A program made the position numbers and the translations under genes. A stretch of 64,000 bases of DNA, taken from the NCBI RefSeq assembly GCF_007997015.1, contig NZ_VOSM01000004.1:1-64000 (forward strand), given 5' to 3'. This DNA comes from Lujinxingia vulgaris. Its GTDB lineage: Bacteria > Myxococcota_A > Bradymonadia > Bradymonadales > Bradymonadaceae. Of the stretch, positions 35,363-43,832 are shown in pieces. The notes beneath the pieces were generated by a model that made no database searches, had not been told where the DNA came from, and saw only the letters and a program-made list of their open reading frames with translations. Each line of letters begins with the position of its first letter. Position 1 is the first letter of the stretch.

Positions 35363-36901
35363 ATGAAGTTTCCAGTGATCGCCCTTCTTACCCTGGGGTT
35401 CGCTGTCGCAAGCTGCAGTGACGACAACCCGCGACGCTCGGATTTTTTGCGCGATGCCGGTGACGTCGCGCTTCAGGAGGACACTCCCAACGATGAAGCC
35501 CCCCGCTGTATTGAGCACAGCGATTGCTCGTCGGTGCTTCCCTACTGTGATGTGCAGAGCGGCGACTGTGTGGCCTGCCTGCCGGGGTTGGAGACACAGC
35601 ACCGTTGGCACCACCTCTGGCCAGGCTCCGAGGAATCCCACCCTGAGATTGCGTTGCTCGCTCCCCATCCCGACGGCGGCATGGTGATCACCGGAGATTT
35701 CCGCCCCGGCGATCTGACGAGCTCGACCACGCCTCTGTGGGGCGAGGAGTTGGAGCATAGTATGGCCCGGCTCAGCGCAGGGGGAGAGGTACTCTGGATA
35801 CGCGGTCTGCCCGTCGGCCTGCGCAACATCGCCATCGACGACTCAAGCCAGATCTACGTGATCGGCCGCTCCGATTCGCAGACTGATCTGGGAGCGGGCA
35901 TCCCCGAAGACGCCGTCGACGAGAGCGGTTTCTTGCTCAGCTTCAGCGGCGATGGCGAGTACCTGTGGGAGCGCCGGTTCACCACACCGAATCTCCAGGC
36001 CCTGGACGCCCACCATGGCGAAGTGCTACTCGCCGGCACCTTCGCCGCAGATGTTGATCTGGGAGCCGGTCCGATCGAGCCTCAGCACGAGGGTGCCACC
36101 GGCTTCTACGCGCTCTTTGCTAACGATGGCGCGTACATCGATCACCGCGTGCCCGGCCCTTCCTACACATTTAGCGTATCGCAGGCCGCGCTGCTCGATG
36201 ACAACACGATCGCGCTGAGCGGGACCTTCCGTGCCGAGCTCGACCTGGGTGCTGGCGAGGTCAGTTCGGGGACCAACTCCGACGCCTTTTTGGTGGTGTA
36301 TTCTCGCGATGGAGAGCACCGCGCTCAGACCATCCTCACCTCTCCGGGCACCGTATCTCCAACCGACGTCGCCGTACGTCCCGACGGTGGTCTCGTGGTG
36401 CTCTACAACACAAGCGGCCGGGTCGATGTGGGAGGCGTTTTCAGCTTCTCCCCTCTTTACATGTACGCCAACTCCGGGGGCACCATCGAACCCTTCGCCG
36501 TCAGCTATCACGCCGATGGTACGCCCCACTGGCTTCGCGGACTCCGGGCCGCCCGCCACGGCGGGGACGTCGCCGTCGACACTCTCGGCAACACCTACCT
36601 TTTGGGCAGCTATCAGCTCTACTACCGCCAGGACAGCGCCGAGATTGACCTGGGGCACGGCGCGCGTGAGCTCGTTGGCGAGTCCGACGGATTTCTGGCG
36701 GCCTACGATCCCAACGGCGAACCGCTGTGGGAGCTCTTCTACAGCCAGCAAGGCAGCGAGATTTTCGCCAGCGCGCTGGCCATCACCGCAGATGAACAGC
36801 TCGTGGCCGCCATGCAGGTGACCGGCGAGGTGGAAACGGGCGCGGGCCCGGTCTCGTCAGCCTCCCGGTCGACGCTCCTCACGGGACTGTGCATGCCCTA
36901 G
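35363..36901 (+). CDS. Lipoprotein with beta-propeller-like repeats
   Basis: A 512-aa protein. The start at 35363 gives a signal peptide ending in FAVASC; upstream in-frame codons run through non-signal sequence. After a small Cys-rich stretch (CIEHSDCSSVLPYCDVQSGDC, similar to myxobacterial Cys-rich modules), residues about 90-500 show repeated strands with GDGEYLWERRF, DLGAGPIE, DLGAGEVSS, VDVGGVFSF, IDLGHGARE and ETGAGPVSS. These are spaced as in the SBBP/beta-propeller repeat proteins of myxobacteria. A secreted or outer-membrane location is likely. Function unknown. Confidence 0.78.
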   Translation: MKFPVIALLTLGFAVASCSDDNPRRSDFLRDAGDVALQEDTPNDEAPRCIEHSDCSSVLPYCDVQSGDCVACLPGLETQHRWHHLWPGSEESHPEIALLAPHPDGGMVITGDFRPGDLTSSTTPLWGEELEHSMARLSAGGEVLWIRGLPVGLRNIAIDDSSQIYVIGRSDSQTDLGAGIPEDAVDESGFLLSFSGDGEYLWERRFTTPNLQALDAHHGEVLLAGTFAADVDLGAGPIEPQHEGATGFYALFANDGAYIDHRVPGPSYTFSVSQAALLDDNTIALSGTFRAELDLGAGEVSSGTNSDAFLVVYSRDGEHRAQTILTSPGTVSPTDVAVRPDGGLVVLYNTSGRVDVGGVFSFSPLYMYANSGGTIEPFAVSYHADGTPHWLRGLRAARHGGDVAVDTLGNTYLLGSYQLYYRQDSAEIDLGHGARELVGESDGFLAAYDPNGEPLWELFYSQQGSEIFASALAITADEQLVAAMQVTGEVETGAGPVSSASRSTLLTGLCMP

Positions 36902-37211
36902 ACGCGCGCAATAGCGCACCTTCGTCCCGCCAGACCTCGCCAGCGTCGACCAGCGTCGCGAAGCGGGGCGCCCATAACCACAAAACGCGAACCACCGAAC
37001 GCCCTCACGAATCGACCAGCATCGCGAAGCGGGGCGCCCCACAACCACCTAACCCCACAACCACCCAACCACAAACCGCGCCCCTCCCAACACGCGAACG
37101 AATCGACCAACGTGGCGAACCCGCACCTCCCACGCCCCTCCTTTGCTTTCCCCCCCTCCCATCTATATTTCCTACAGGCAGCAATGCCCCGCCCGCGCCG
37201 AAGGAGTCGCC
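36902..37211. repeat. Intergenic region with C-rich repeats
   Basis: Two to three copies of the C-rich unit (GCGTCGCGAAGCGGGGCGCC, ACGAATCGACCAGCATCGCG, CACAACCACCTAACCCCAC) lie between about 36945 and 37135. The rest is short and ends in the ribosome binding site of the nucleotidyltransferase gene. Confidence 0.8.
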
Positions 37212-37547
37212 ATGAAACCCGCCCAGACCCGACACGACGTACTCGACCGACTCGCCACAAACTGGAGCGCGATCCACGCGCGCGGCGTCGACCGTCTCGG
37301 GCTTTTTGGCTCCTTTGCCCGCGATGACGCCCACGCGCACAGCGACGTCGATCTCCTCGTCTACTTTCGCCCCGACGAGAAGACCTACGCGAATCTTTTC
37401 GAGCTCTCGGAACGGCTCAAAGCGCTCCTCGGCAGGAAGGTGGAGCTCGTCACTCCGGAGAGCGTGTCGGGGGAGTTGCTGGCGCGAATTCTGGAGGAGG
37501 TTACAGATATCGCCGGCCCCCCGGGCACCACCTCAGCCACATGTTGA
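37212..37547 (+). CDS. MNT-type minimal nucleotidyltransferase without an adjacent HEPN partner
   Basis: A 111-aa protein with GAAGGAG before the ATG. LGLFGSFARDDAHAHSDVDL carries the G-S-x(9)-D-x-D motif of the DNA polymerase beta superfamily, with both metal-binding Asp residues, and LGRKVELVTPESV supplies the usual third strand. The size fits the MntA/NTP-transferase class that forms antitoxins with HEPN (DUF86) toxins. No DUF86 gene follows within about 280 bp, and the next gene is the IetA-like ATPase. It could act alone or with the HEPN-like protein about 5 kb away, but the latter is of another HEPN type. Confidence 0.85.
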   Translation: MKPAQTRHDVLDRLATNWSAIHARGVDRLGLFGSFARDDAHAHSDVDLLVYFRPDEKTYANLFELSERLKALLGRKVELVTPESVSGELLARILEEVTDIAGPPGTTSATC

Positions 37548-37835
37548 ACGGGATCGGTGAAACGAGCGCACCCCGCGAACCACCGGACGTGCTCACGAAT
37601 CGACCAGCATCGCAAAGCGGGGCGCCCCACAACCACCTGACCACCCAACCACAACCCGCACCCCGCCCGACGACCGCACGAATCGACCCACATTGCGAAC
37701 CCGGGCGCCCCCCAGACCATGTACGGACTATCCAAGCCACCGCCTGTCCCTGTATAGACGGGGACGTCGAAAGATTGCGTACCAACGACTTGTTGTTATT
37801 TTTAGAGACCTTCTTCCCCGCCCTTCGGTGCTTGT
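37548..37835. repeat. Intergenic region with C-rich repeat
   Basis: About 1.5 copies of the C-rich unit (CGCGAACCACCGGACGTGCT, CACGAATCGACCAGCATCGC, CACAACCACCTGACCACC) occupy 37560-37720. The following 110 bp are less GC-rich and lead to the IetA-like gene; they probably hold its promoter. Confidence 0.75.
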
Positions 37836-38840
37836 ATGGCGACAGCAGAGCAAATCAAGGCACTTATTAAGTGCTACGCCGAGCACGACGACACGCGATT
37901 TTATCGCGTTGCGCTGCAACTGGCGGCCGAGCAGGCACGGAAAGGGCATAAAAATGTCGCGCGAGAGCTTCGCCAGCTTGTCGATGAAGCGAAAGCGCAA
38001 AACGCTGTCGTGCAACCGACGCGCGGCCCCGTGCCTATTACGCAACCCCGTGGGGAGCTCGAAGGCGTACTTACAGCCTCGTTTCCCAAAGCGCGCTTCA
38101 CCGACATGGTGTTAACGCCCGAGGTTGAGCGCAGCTTGAAGCGTCTGCTCAAAGAGCACAGCAATGGCGAGAGGCTTCGCCACCACGGCCTCTCCCCTCG
38201 TCGCAAGATCCTGCTCGCAGGCCCTCCCGGAACGGGCAAAACGATGACAGCCCGTGCGCTGGCCGGAGAGTTGAACCTGCCGCTTTTCACCGTGCGCTTC
38301 GATGGGCTCATCACGCGATATATGGGCGAGACGGCGGCGAAGCTTCGGCTTGTCTTTGATGCGATGCAGAAACAGCGCGGAGTCTACCTCTTCGATGAGT
38401 TTGACGCCATCGGCGCGCAACGCGCGGCTCAGAACGACGTGGGAGAAATCCGCCGCGTGTTAAACAGCTTCCTGCAATTCCTCGAAGATGATGCGTCGAC
38501 CAGCTTGATCGTCGCGGCGACCAATCACGTAGAGATGCTCGACCAGGCGCTCTTTCGACGCTTCGACGACACCATCTGCTACGAGAACCCCGACGCCCAA
38601 CTCGCCGCCGAGATGATGAAGAACTTCCTCGCCCCCTTTGACCTCGACGAGATTGACTGGGACGAACTCGGAAATCTCGCGGAGGGCATGAATTTTGCCG
38701 AGATCGCGCGCGCCTGCGAGGACGCCGCCAAGGATATGGTGATGGACGATCGCGCTCAGCTTTCGACCTCCGATATCCGCATGGCGCTTCAGGAAAGACA
38801 GCGAAAGCCGACGTATTCGCCGAGAAGCAACCGCACCTAA
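37836..38840 (+). CDS. ietA: IetA-like AAA+ ATPase of a two-gene defence pair
   Basis: A 334-aa AAA+ protein. Walker A is GPPGTGKT (residues about 129-136), Walker B is VYLFDEFDAIG (about 182-192), and sensor and arginine-finger regions are visible (IVAATNHVEMLDQALFRRFD). The N-terminal 90 residues form a helical domain that is probably a substrate or partner adaptor. It resembles FtsH/spastin-like AAA+ proteins. The subtilase gene follows 24 bp downstream. AAA+ ATPase plus subtilisin-like protease is the composition of IetAS, reported first as a plasmid-incompatibility pair and later as an anti-phage system. The ribosome binding site before the ATG is weak. Confidence 0.85.
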   Translation: MATAEQIKALIKCYAEHDDTRFYRVALQLAAEQARKGHKNVARELRQLVDEAKAQNAVVQPTRGPVPITQPRGELEGVLTASFPKARFTDMVLTPEVERSLKRLLKEHSNGERLRHHGLSPRRKILLAGPPGTGKTMTARALAGELNLPLFTVRFDGLITRYMGETAAKLRLVFDAMQKQRGVYLFDEFDAIGAQRAAQNDVGEIRRVLNSFLQFLEDDASTSLIVAATNHVEMLDQALFRRFDDTICYENPDAQLAAEMMKNFLAPFDLDEIDWDELGNLAEGMNFAEIARACEDAAKDMVMDDRAQLSTSDIRMALQERQRKPTYSPRSNRT

Positions 38841-38864
38841 ATTTGAGCGGGGGAGCAGTACATC

Positions 38865-41411
38865 ATGGCCGACGACAGTAAGAACCGGCGCAAGCATTTC
38901 GTATTGAAAAACACCTCTGAGGCCTTTGCCTATACTTACCCAGGTGGCGGTGGAAAACGTGGTCGTCATACGTGGACCCGAGGAAGAGAACACGGGCGAG
39001 TGCTGCTTCAGCAACTCGAAGCGCTTCAAGATGACGTCCAGGAGATTCAAGAAGCCCGTCAGGCCCTTCATTTAGGCCCGCGTTCCGGCGATGTGCTCGA
39101 GTTCCTTCTTGAAATGACGCCGGCAACAAAGCTCGACAGCCTTGAAGACAAAGTCGCAGGCATTGAGCTCCTGAGTTTCAAAGTCACGAACGACGAAGTC
39201 TCCGAGGGTGTCGCGAGTGTCTTTGTTCCCGATGGGAAGTTGAGCAAGTTTGAAAAGAAAATCGAGGATTTTCTAAATCCCGATAAAGCCACCAAAAATG
39301 GACATCCGCGCAACGAGCCCCTCGTCAAGAGCATTCTTCGGATTCGCCGAGCCAGACTTGAGTCGTTGTGGAACGACCCTCTTGAAGACTCCCCTCCGGA
39401 AGGCGACGAGCCCATATGGTGGGAGCTATGGGTTCGGGCAAATCCTGACGAAAATCTATTTTTGAGAGAAGCCACAGCGGTCGGACTGCAGCTCAAAAGT
39501 CGACCCTTGAGATTCCCCGGCCGAGTCGTCTTCCTCGCCGTCGCATCTCCTTCGGACATGATGAGCAACGTAAAGCTGCTCGACACGGTCGCCGAGCTTC
39601 GCCGCGCGCGCCCGGTGGTGCAGGAGTTTGCCGAGCTTGGGGCCGCCGACCAGCGAGAATTTATCGACGAGCTTGCCAGCCGACTTTCCGCTCCAGAGGA
39701 GGACGCTCCGGCGGTGTGCGTACTGGATACAGGCGTCTACAGCGCGCACCCACTCTTGAAGCTGGCCCTGCATCCCGAATATGATGTCGACGCTTACGAT
39801 CAAGCCTGGGGAACCGACGATCATCATGGTCATGGGACCGAAATGGCTGGCTTCGCGCTTTTCGGTTCTGTGCTCGAAGAGTGTCTGTTGAGCTCCGAGG
39901 AGTTCCAGCTTCTTACGCGGCTGGAGTCAGTGAAAATACTGCCGTCCCAGGGACAAAACGAGCCTGGAATGTATGGGGAGATCACCGCGACCGCCGCGAC
40001 CCTGGCCGAGATTAACAATCCGGAACGACGACGCGTGTTTGCCCTCGCGACCACGGTTGAGCCATGTCGCGACGGGCAACCGAGTTCATGGTCTGGAGCA
40101 CTTGATCAGCTCGCGTCCGGCGCCATGGAAGAGGATCGACCGACGCGTTTGATCTGCGTTTCCGCGGGCAACGCGGACTACAAGGTTCCCGGTTATGAAT
40201 ATCCGACGGCCCACTTGACCGACTCCGTTCAGAGCCCGGCTCAGGCCTGGAACGTGCTGACCGTAGGTGGCTACACCAACAAAGTGACCATTCAACCGCA
40301 GGACGAATACCCCGATTGGCGCGCCATTGCTCCCATTGGAGGTCTTAGCCCCTTTTCGACCACCTCCTACGGGTGGGACAACGATTGGCCTTATAAGCCC
40401 GATATTGTCGTCGAGAGCGGCAATCTGGCGATCAATCCCGACACCGGCACCGCCGACTTCGTTGATAGCCTGATGCTTCTTACGACCTCGTCTCCTCAAA
40501 GAGATCGAAGGCGACTTCTGGAAGCCTCCGGCATGACCAGCGGGGCGGCAAACATCGTGGCGGGAATGGCGGCCGTCGTCCTTTCCGAATACCCGAACGC
40601 CCGCGCCGAAACCGTGCGGGCCCTTCTCGTCCATTCAGCACGTTGGACCAAACAGATGCAGCAGGATGTCGCACATCTGCCTAAGACTAAGAGAACAAAG
40701 AAATTCTCACATCTGCTGCGCTGCTACGGTTACGGCGTCCCGAACCTGGACCGGGCGCTGTTCAGCGGGCGAGATGCCGCAACGCTTGTGATTGAAGACG
40801 CGCTGCAACCCTTCCTCAGAAAGAAGAAGTCCTCCATTACAACGTATGAGATGAATGTTCATGCGCTCCCCTGGCCCGATGACTACTTGCTAGCCCTTGG
40901 AGAGACGCCCGTCCGTCTTCGCGTCACTCTTTCGTATTTCGTAGAACCGAACCCCGCACATCGCGGCTTGGAGTTTGCCAGCCGCTATCAATACGCCTCC
41001 CACTTGCTTCGCTTTGACGTAAAAACCACGTTCGAAAGCGATGAGAATTTTCGAAAACGTATCAGTAAGGCGATGCGAGAAAAGGGCGAAAAGAGCCCTT
41101 CAACGTCCGACGCGAGCGCGTGGATGATCGGCACGACAACGCGTCACCGGGGCTCAATTCATTCAGATGTTTGGCAGGGCACCGCTGCACAACTAGCCGG
41201 CCGCGGCAGCGTGGTCGTCTATCCGGCGACAGGGTGGTGGAAGACCTACGAGTCCCAAGAGAAGTACCACCGCGATGCGCATTACTCGCTTATCATCTCG
41301 TTAGAGACTGACGAAACGAACGTCACCATCGAGGGCCAGGAGATCGCGATCGACCTCTCCGAAGCGGTCGAGACGAAGGTCGCCATCACCCCGGACATCT
41401 CGATCGAATGA
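38865..41411 (+). CDS. ietS: IetS-like subtilisin-family serine protease
   Basis: An 848-aa protein with GGGGGAG upstream of the ATG. The catalytic triad is intact: Asp288 (VCVLDTGVYSAHPLL), His323 (DHHGHGTEMAG) and Ser559 (GMTSGAANIVAGMAAVV). A roughly 270-residue N-terminal region without a signal peptide precedes the protease domain, and about 250 residues follow it, including VRLRVTLSYFVEPNP in a probable beta-sandwich. The protein should be cytoplasmic, unlike most subtilases. With the ATPase it forms the IetAS-type pair, in which the ATPase probably presents substrates or licenses proteolysis during infection. What it cuts is not known. Confidence 0.88.
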   Translation: MADDSKNRRKHFVLKNTSEAFAYTYPGGGGKRGRHTWTRGREHGRVLLQQLEALQDDVQEIQEARQALHLGPRSGDVLEFLLEMTPATKLDSLEDKVAGIELLSFKVTNDEVSEGVASVFVPDGKLSKFEKKIEDFLNPDKATKNGHPRNEPLVKSILRIRRARLESLWNDPLEDSPPEGDEPIWWELWVRANPDENLFLREATAVGLQLKSRPLRFPGRVVFLAVASPSDMMSNVKLLDTVAELRRARPVVQEFAELGAADQREFIDELASRLSAPEEDAPAVCVLDTGVYSAHPLLKLALHPEYDVDAYDQAWGTDDHHGHGTEMAGFALFGSVLEECLLSSEEFQLLTRLESVKILPSQGQNEPGMYGEITATAATLAEINNPERRRVFALATTVEPCRDGQPSSWSGALDQLASGAMEEDRPTRLICVSAGNADYKVPGYEYPTAHLTDSVQSPAQAWNVLTVGGYTNKVTIQPQDEYPDWRAIAPIGGLSPFSTTSYGWDNDWPYKPDIVVESGNLAINPDTGTADFVDSLMLLTTSSPQRDRRRLLEASGMTSGAANIVAGMAAVVLSEYPNARAETVRALLVHSARWTKQMQQDVAHLPKTKRTKKFSHLLRCYGYGVPNLDRALFSGRDAATLVIEDALQPFLRKKKSSITTYEMNVHALPWPDDYLLALGETPVRLRVTLSYFVEPNPAHRGLEFASRYQYASHLLRFDVKTTFESDENFRKRISKAMREKGEKSPSTSDASAWMIGTTTRHRGSIHSDVWQGTAAQLAGRGSVVVYPATGWWKTYESQEKYHRDAHYSLIISLETDETNVTIEGQEIAIDLSEAVETKVAITPDISIE

Positions 41412-41582
41412 CCAGCGTCGAAGAGTAATCAGCCCCCTGCGAACTACCAGCCGCCCACACGAATCGACCCACATCGCGAACCCCGGCGCCCCACAACCAC
41501 CTAACCCCACAACCACCTAACCACAAAACGCGAACCACCGGACGCCCGAACTGAACCGCCCGACATCGCGAACCTCCCCGCC
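41412..41582. repeat. C-rich intergenic repeat between convergent genes
   Basis: About 1.5 copies of the C-rich unit (ACACGAATCGACCCACATCG, CGAACCCCGGCGCCCCACAA, CACAAAACGCGAACCACCGG) fill the gap between the IetS-like gene and the end of brxHI. It is the left boundary of the BREX operon. No terminator hairpin was recognised. Confidence 0.8.
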
Positions 41583-43697
41583 TCACCGCCCTCCCCCACA
41601 CCACCCCCTCGCCGCCCCCACATCCAGCAAAAACTCCGACACCATCTCCCGCTGCGCCCCCTCCGGCAGCGCCGGCTGAAACTTGCTCAGCCGGTAATCC
41701 GGCAACGCCGCCAAAATCGCCTCCCAGGGCAGCTCCTCCTCCCAGAACGCGGCGTGGCTCAGGCGCTCTTGAGCGACCTCAAACGTGCCGTCCAGTAAAC
41801 CGTCGCCCTCAATGCGCAAGCGGCGGTTGTCCACGGCGATCTTCCAGCCGTAGAGAGCCTGCAGCACATATTTGAGCGTCGTATTGATGCGACCGCCGGC
41901 GAAGGTCCACCAGATCAGCTCTCCGGCGCCGCGTTCCACGGGCTGGTCGCCGAGCTCAAAGAGGGGCGCGAAGTACTCCCGCTCCACATCCAACGCAAGC
42001 TGCGCGCTGGTGTGCAAGTAGCTGATCCGCGCGTCGGAGCGAAGGATCTCGCGCATCGCCTCGGTGAGCTCGCGGCTTAAGAACTGCGGCATAAAGCCCC
42101 CCCAGCTCGGGCGTTTGCCGTGGGGGGCGGGCATCACCTCGATGCGGCGGCGATTGAAGTCGACCTGGGTGACTGACCAGGGGCGACCGCCCAGCAAAAA
42201 TGAGCTCTGGTCCTCCAGGAGCTGGTCGACGAACTGCTGCTCCAAGGAGCCCAGCTCTTTGCCCGAGGGCGTCACCACGGCAAAGAGCTGCGGGCTGCTA
42301 AACACCGCATAAAGCTCCATGAAGTTGCGACGCCCGAACACCTTTTCGGCCCGGTCGCCAAAGGTGAAGGCCGGGCCCACGCGGTACAAAAATCCCGTGG
42401 TTTCCATATGCGCGATCAGCTCGTCAAAACGCGCGCGGGTCACGCCCGAGAAGTCCGGGACGCGGGAGATGGCCGCCCAGGCGTCGTCGGGCTCAAACAT
42501 GCCCTCGGCGATGGTGAGGGCTAAGAGCTGATGCACGAGCACCGGCCAGCACCGCGTCTGCGAGGGCACCGACTCCACCCAGCCGGTCTTCGCCAGCTCA
42601 ATCAGCCCGGCGGCCTGCGTCACCGCCTCGGGCGACTCGCAAAAGAAGGTCATGTTGGCGTTTTGCCCCGCGCGCCTTCCGGTGCGCCCCATCCGCTGCA
42701 TAAAGGAGCTGACGGTGTCGGTGGCATTCGACTGAAACACTTTGTCGAGATCCCCCACATCAATGCCCAACTCCAGGGTGGAGGTGCACACGATGCACAC
42801 GTCCCGACCGCGGCTGAAGCGGGCTTCAGCGTCCTCGCGCTCTTCGCGCGACACCGAGCTATGGTGCACAAAGACCGTCGTTCCGACCTGCCGCATCCGC
42901 GTCGCCATCGCCTCGGCCGTCGCACGACTCTGGCAAAAGAAGAGGCTCTTCTGCCCCGCCGCCAACTCGGAGGCATCCTCCGCCAACTCCCCCATCGACT
43001 CCCGACACGTCACCAAAAGCTCGCGCCGCGCCGGCGCCTTGGGCGGGTCCACCACCTCCTGCCCCAGCTGCGATGAGCCCGAAAGCCACTCTAAGATCGC
43101 CTCCGGATTCCCCACCGTCGCACTCAACCCCACCCGCTGCACATCATGGCGCGAGAGCGCCGCCAGGCGCTCGATCACACTCATCAGATGCGCCCCCCGG
43201 TCGGTGCCCGCAAAGGCATGCACCTCATCCACCACCACCATCCGCAAGTCTTTAAAGAGGCGCGGCGTCGGCACCTTTTTGGAGATAAACATCACCTCCA
43301 ACGACTCCGGTGTCGTCATCAGCAGCTCGTCCGGCGTTTTTACAAAGGCCTGCTTCGCCGCCGGCGACTGGTCGCCGTGCCACACAAAACGCCGCAACCC
43401 CACCATCTCCGTATACTGCCCCAGCCGCTCCGACTGGTTGTTCAGCAACGCCTTGATCGGCGCCACATACAACACCCCCACCCCCTCCGGCGGCGCATCC
43501 AACATCATTGAAAGCGCCGGAAACATCGACGCCTCGGTCTTCCCCCCGGCCGTCGGCGCCAACACCACCGCATTTTTTCCGTCCAGGATGACGCGGCCGG
43601 CCTGCTCTTGCACTTCGCGCAGGGAGGTCCAGCCAACTCGGTGGACGATGGCGTCCTGCAAACGCGGGTTAAACTCACTAAAAATACTCCGACCCAC
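41583..43697 (-). CDS. brxHI: BrxHI-type DEAD/DEAH-box helicase (Lhr-like)
   Basis: A 704-aa superfamily 2 helicase. GTG at 43697 is preferred: GGTGAGG lies just upstream, and the nearby ATG at 43699 is out of frame. Motif I is APTAGGKTEA (about residue 50), motif II is VVDEVHAF, motif III is GLSATVG, and motif VI is QRMGRTGRRAG. The C-terminal 250 residues (from about 440) include a winged-helix-like part and a region with GELIWWTFAGGRINTTLKYV, as in Lhr-related helicases. BrxHI is the last gene in type 2 and type 6 BREX operons; its exact job is unknown. It is separated from brxD by a C-rich repeat. Confidence 0.9.
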   Translation of the reverse strand: MGRSIFSEFNPRLQDAIVHRVGWTSLREVQEQAGRVILDGKNAVVLAPTAGGKTEASMFPALSMMLDAPPEGVGVLYVAPIKALLNNQSERLGQYTEMVGLRRFVWHGDQSPAAKQAFVKTPDELLMTTPESLEVMFISKKVPTPRLFKDLRMVVVDEVHAFAGTDRGAHLMSVIERLAALSRHDVQRVGLSATVGNPEAILEWLSGSSQLGQEVVDPPKAPARRELLVTCRESMGELAEDASELAAGQKSLFFCQSRATAEAMATRMRQVGTTVFVHHSSVSREEREDAEARFSRGRDVCIVCTSTLELGIDVGDLDKVFQSNATDTVSSFMQRMGRTGRRAGQNANMTFFCESPEAVTQAAGLIELAKTGWVESVPSQTRCWPVLVHQLLALTIAEGMFEPDDAWAAISRVPDFSGVTRARFDELIAHMETTGFLYRVGPAFTFGDRAEKVFGRRNFMELYAVFSSPQLFAVVTPSGKELGSLEQQFVDQLLEDQSSFLLGGRPWSVTQVDFNRRRIEVMPAPHGKRPSWGGFMPQFLSRELTEAMREILRSDARISYLHTSAQLALDVEREYFAPLFELGDQPVERGAGELIWWTFAGGRINTTLKYVLQALYGWKIAVDNRRLRIEGDGLLDGTFEVAQERLSHAAFWEEELPWEAILAALPDYRLSKFQPALPEGAQREMVSEFLLDVGAARGWCGGGR

Positions 43698-43832
43698 ATC
43701 TACCTCACCGAATCAACGCACTAAAACACAACCCGCCCCCCTAAAAGCCGCCCACACAAATCGACCCACCCCGCAACCCCCAACGCCCCGCAACCACACA
43801 ACCACATAACCACACAACCACACGCCCTCCCC
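43698..43832. repeat. C-rich intergenic repeat between brxD and brxHI
   Basis: One copy of the C-rich unit (CCGCCCACACAAATCGACCC, ACCCCGCAACCCCCAACGCC, CGCAACCACACAACCACATA) lies at about 43735-43830. It breaks up an otherwise compact part of the BREX operon. Confidence 0.8.

Noticed and set aside
31709-37547. Pairing of the HEPN-like protein with the MNT nucleotidyltransferase as one toxin-antitoxin system
   Set aside because: They are on opposite strands, 5 kb apart, and the HEPN-like protein is not of the DUF86 type. Each has a more likely context.
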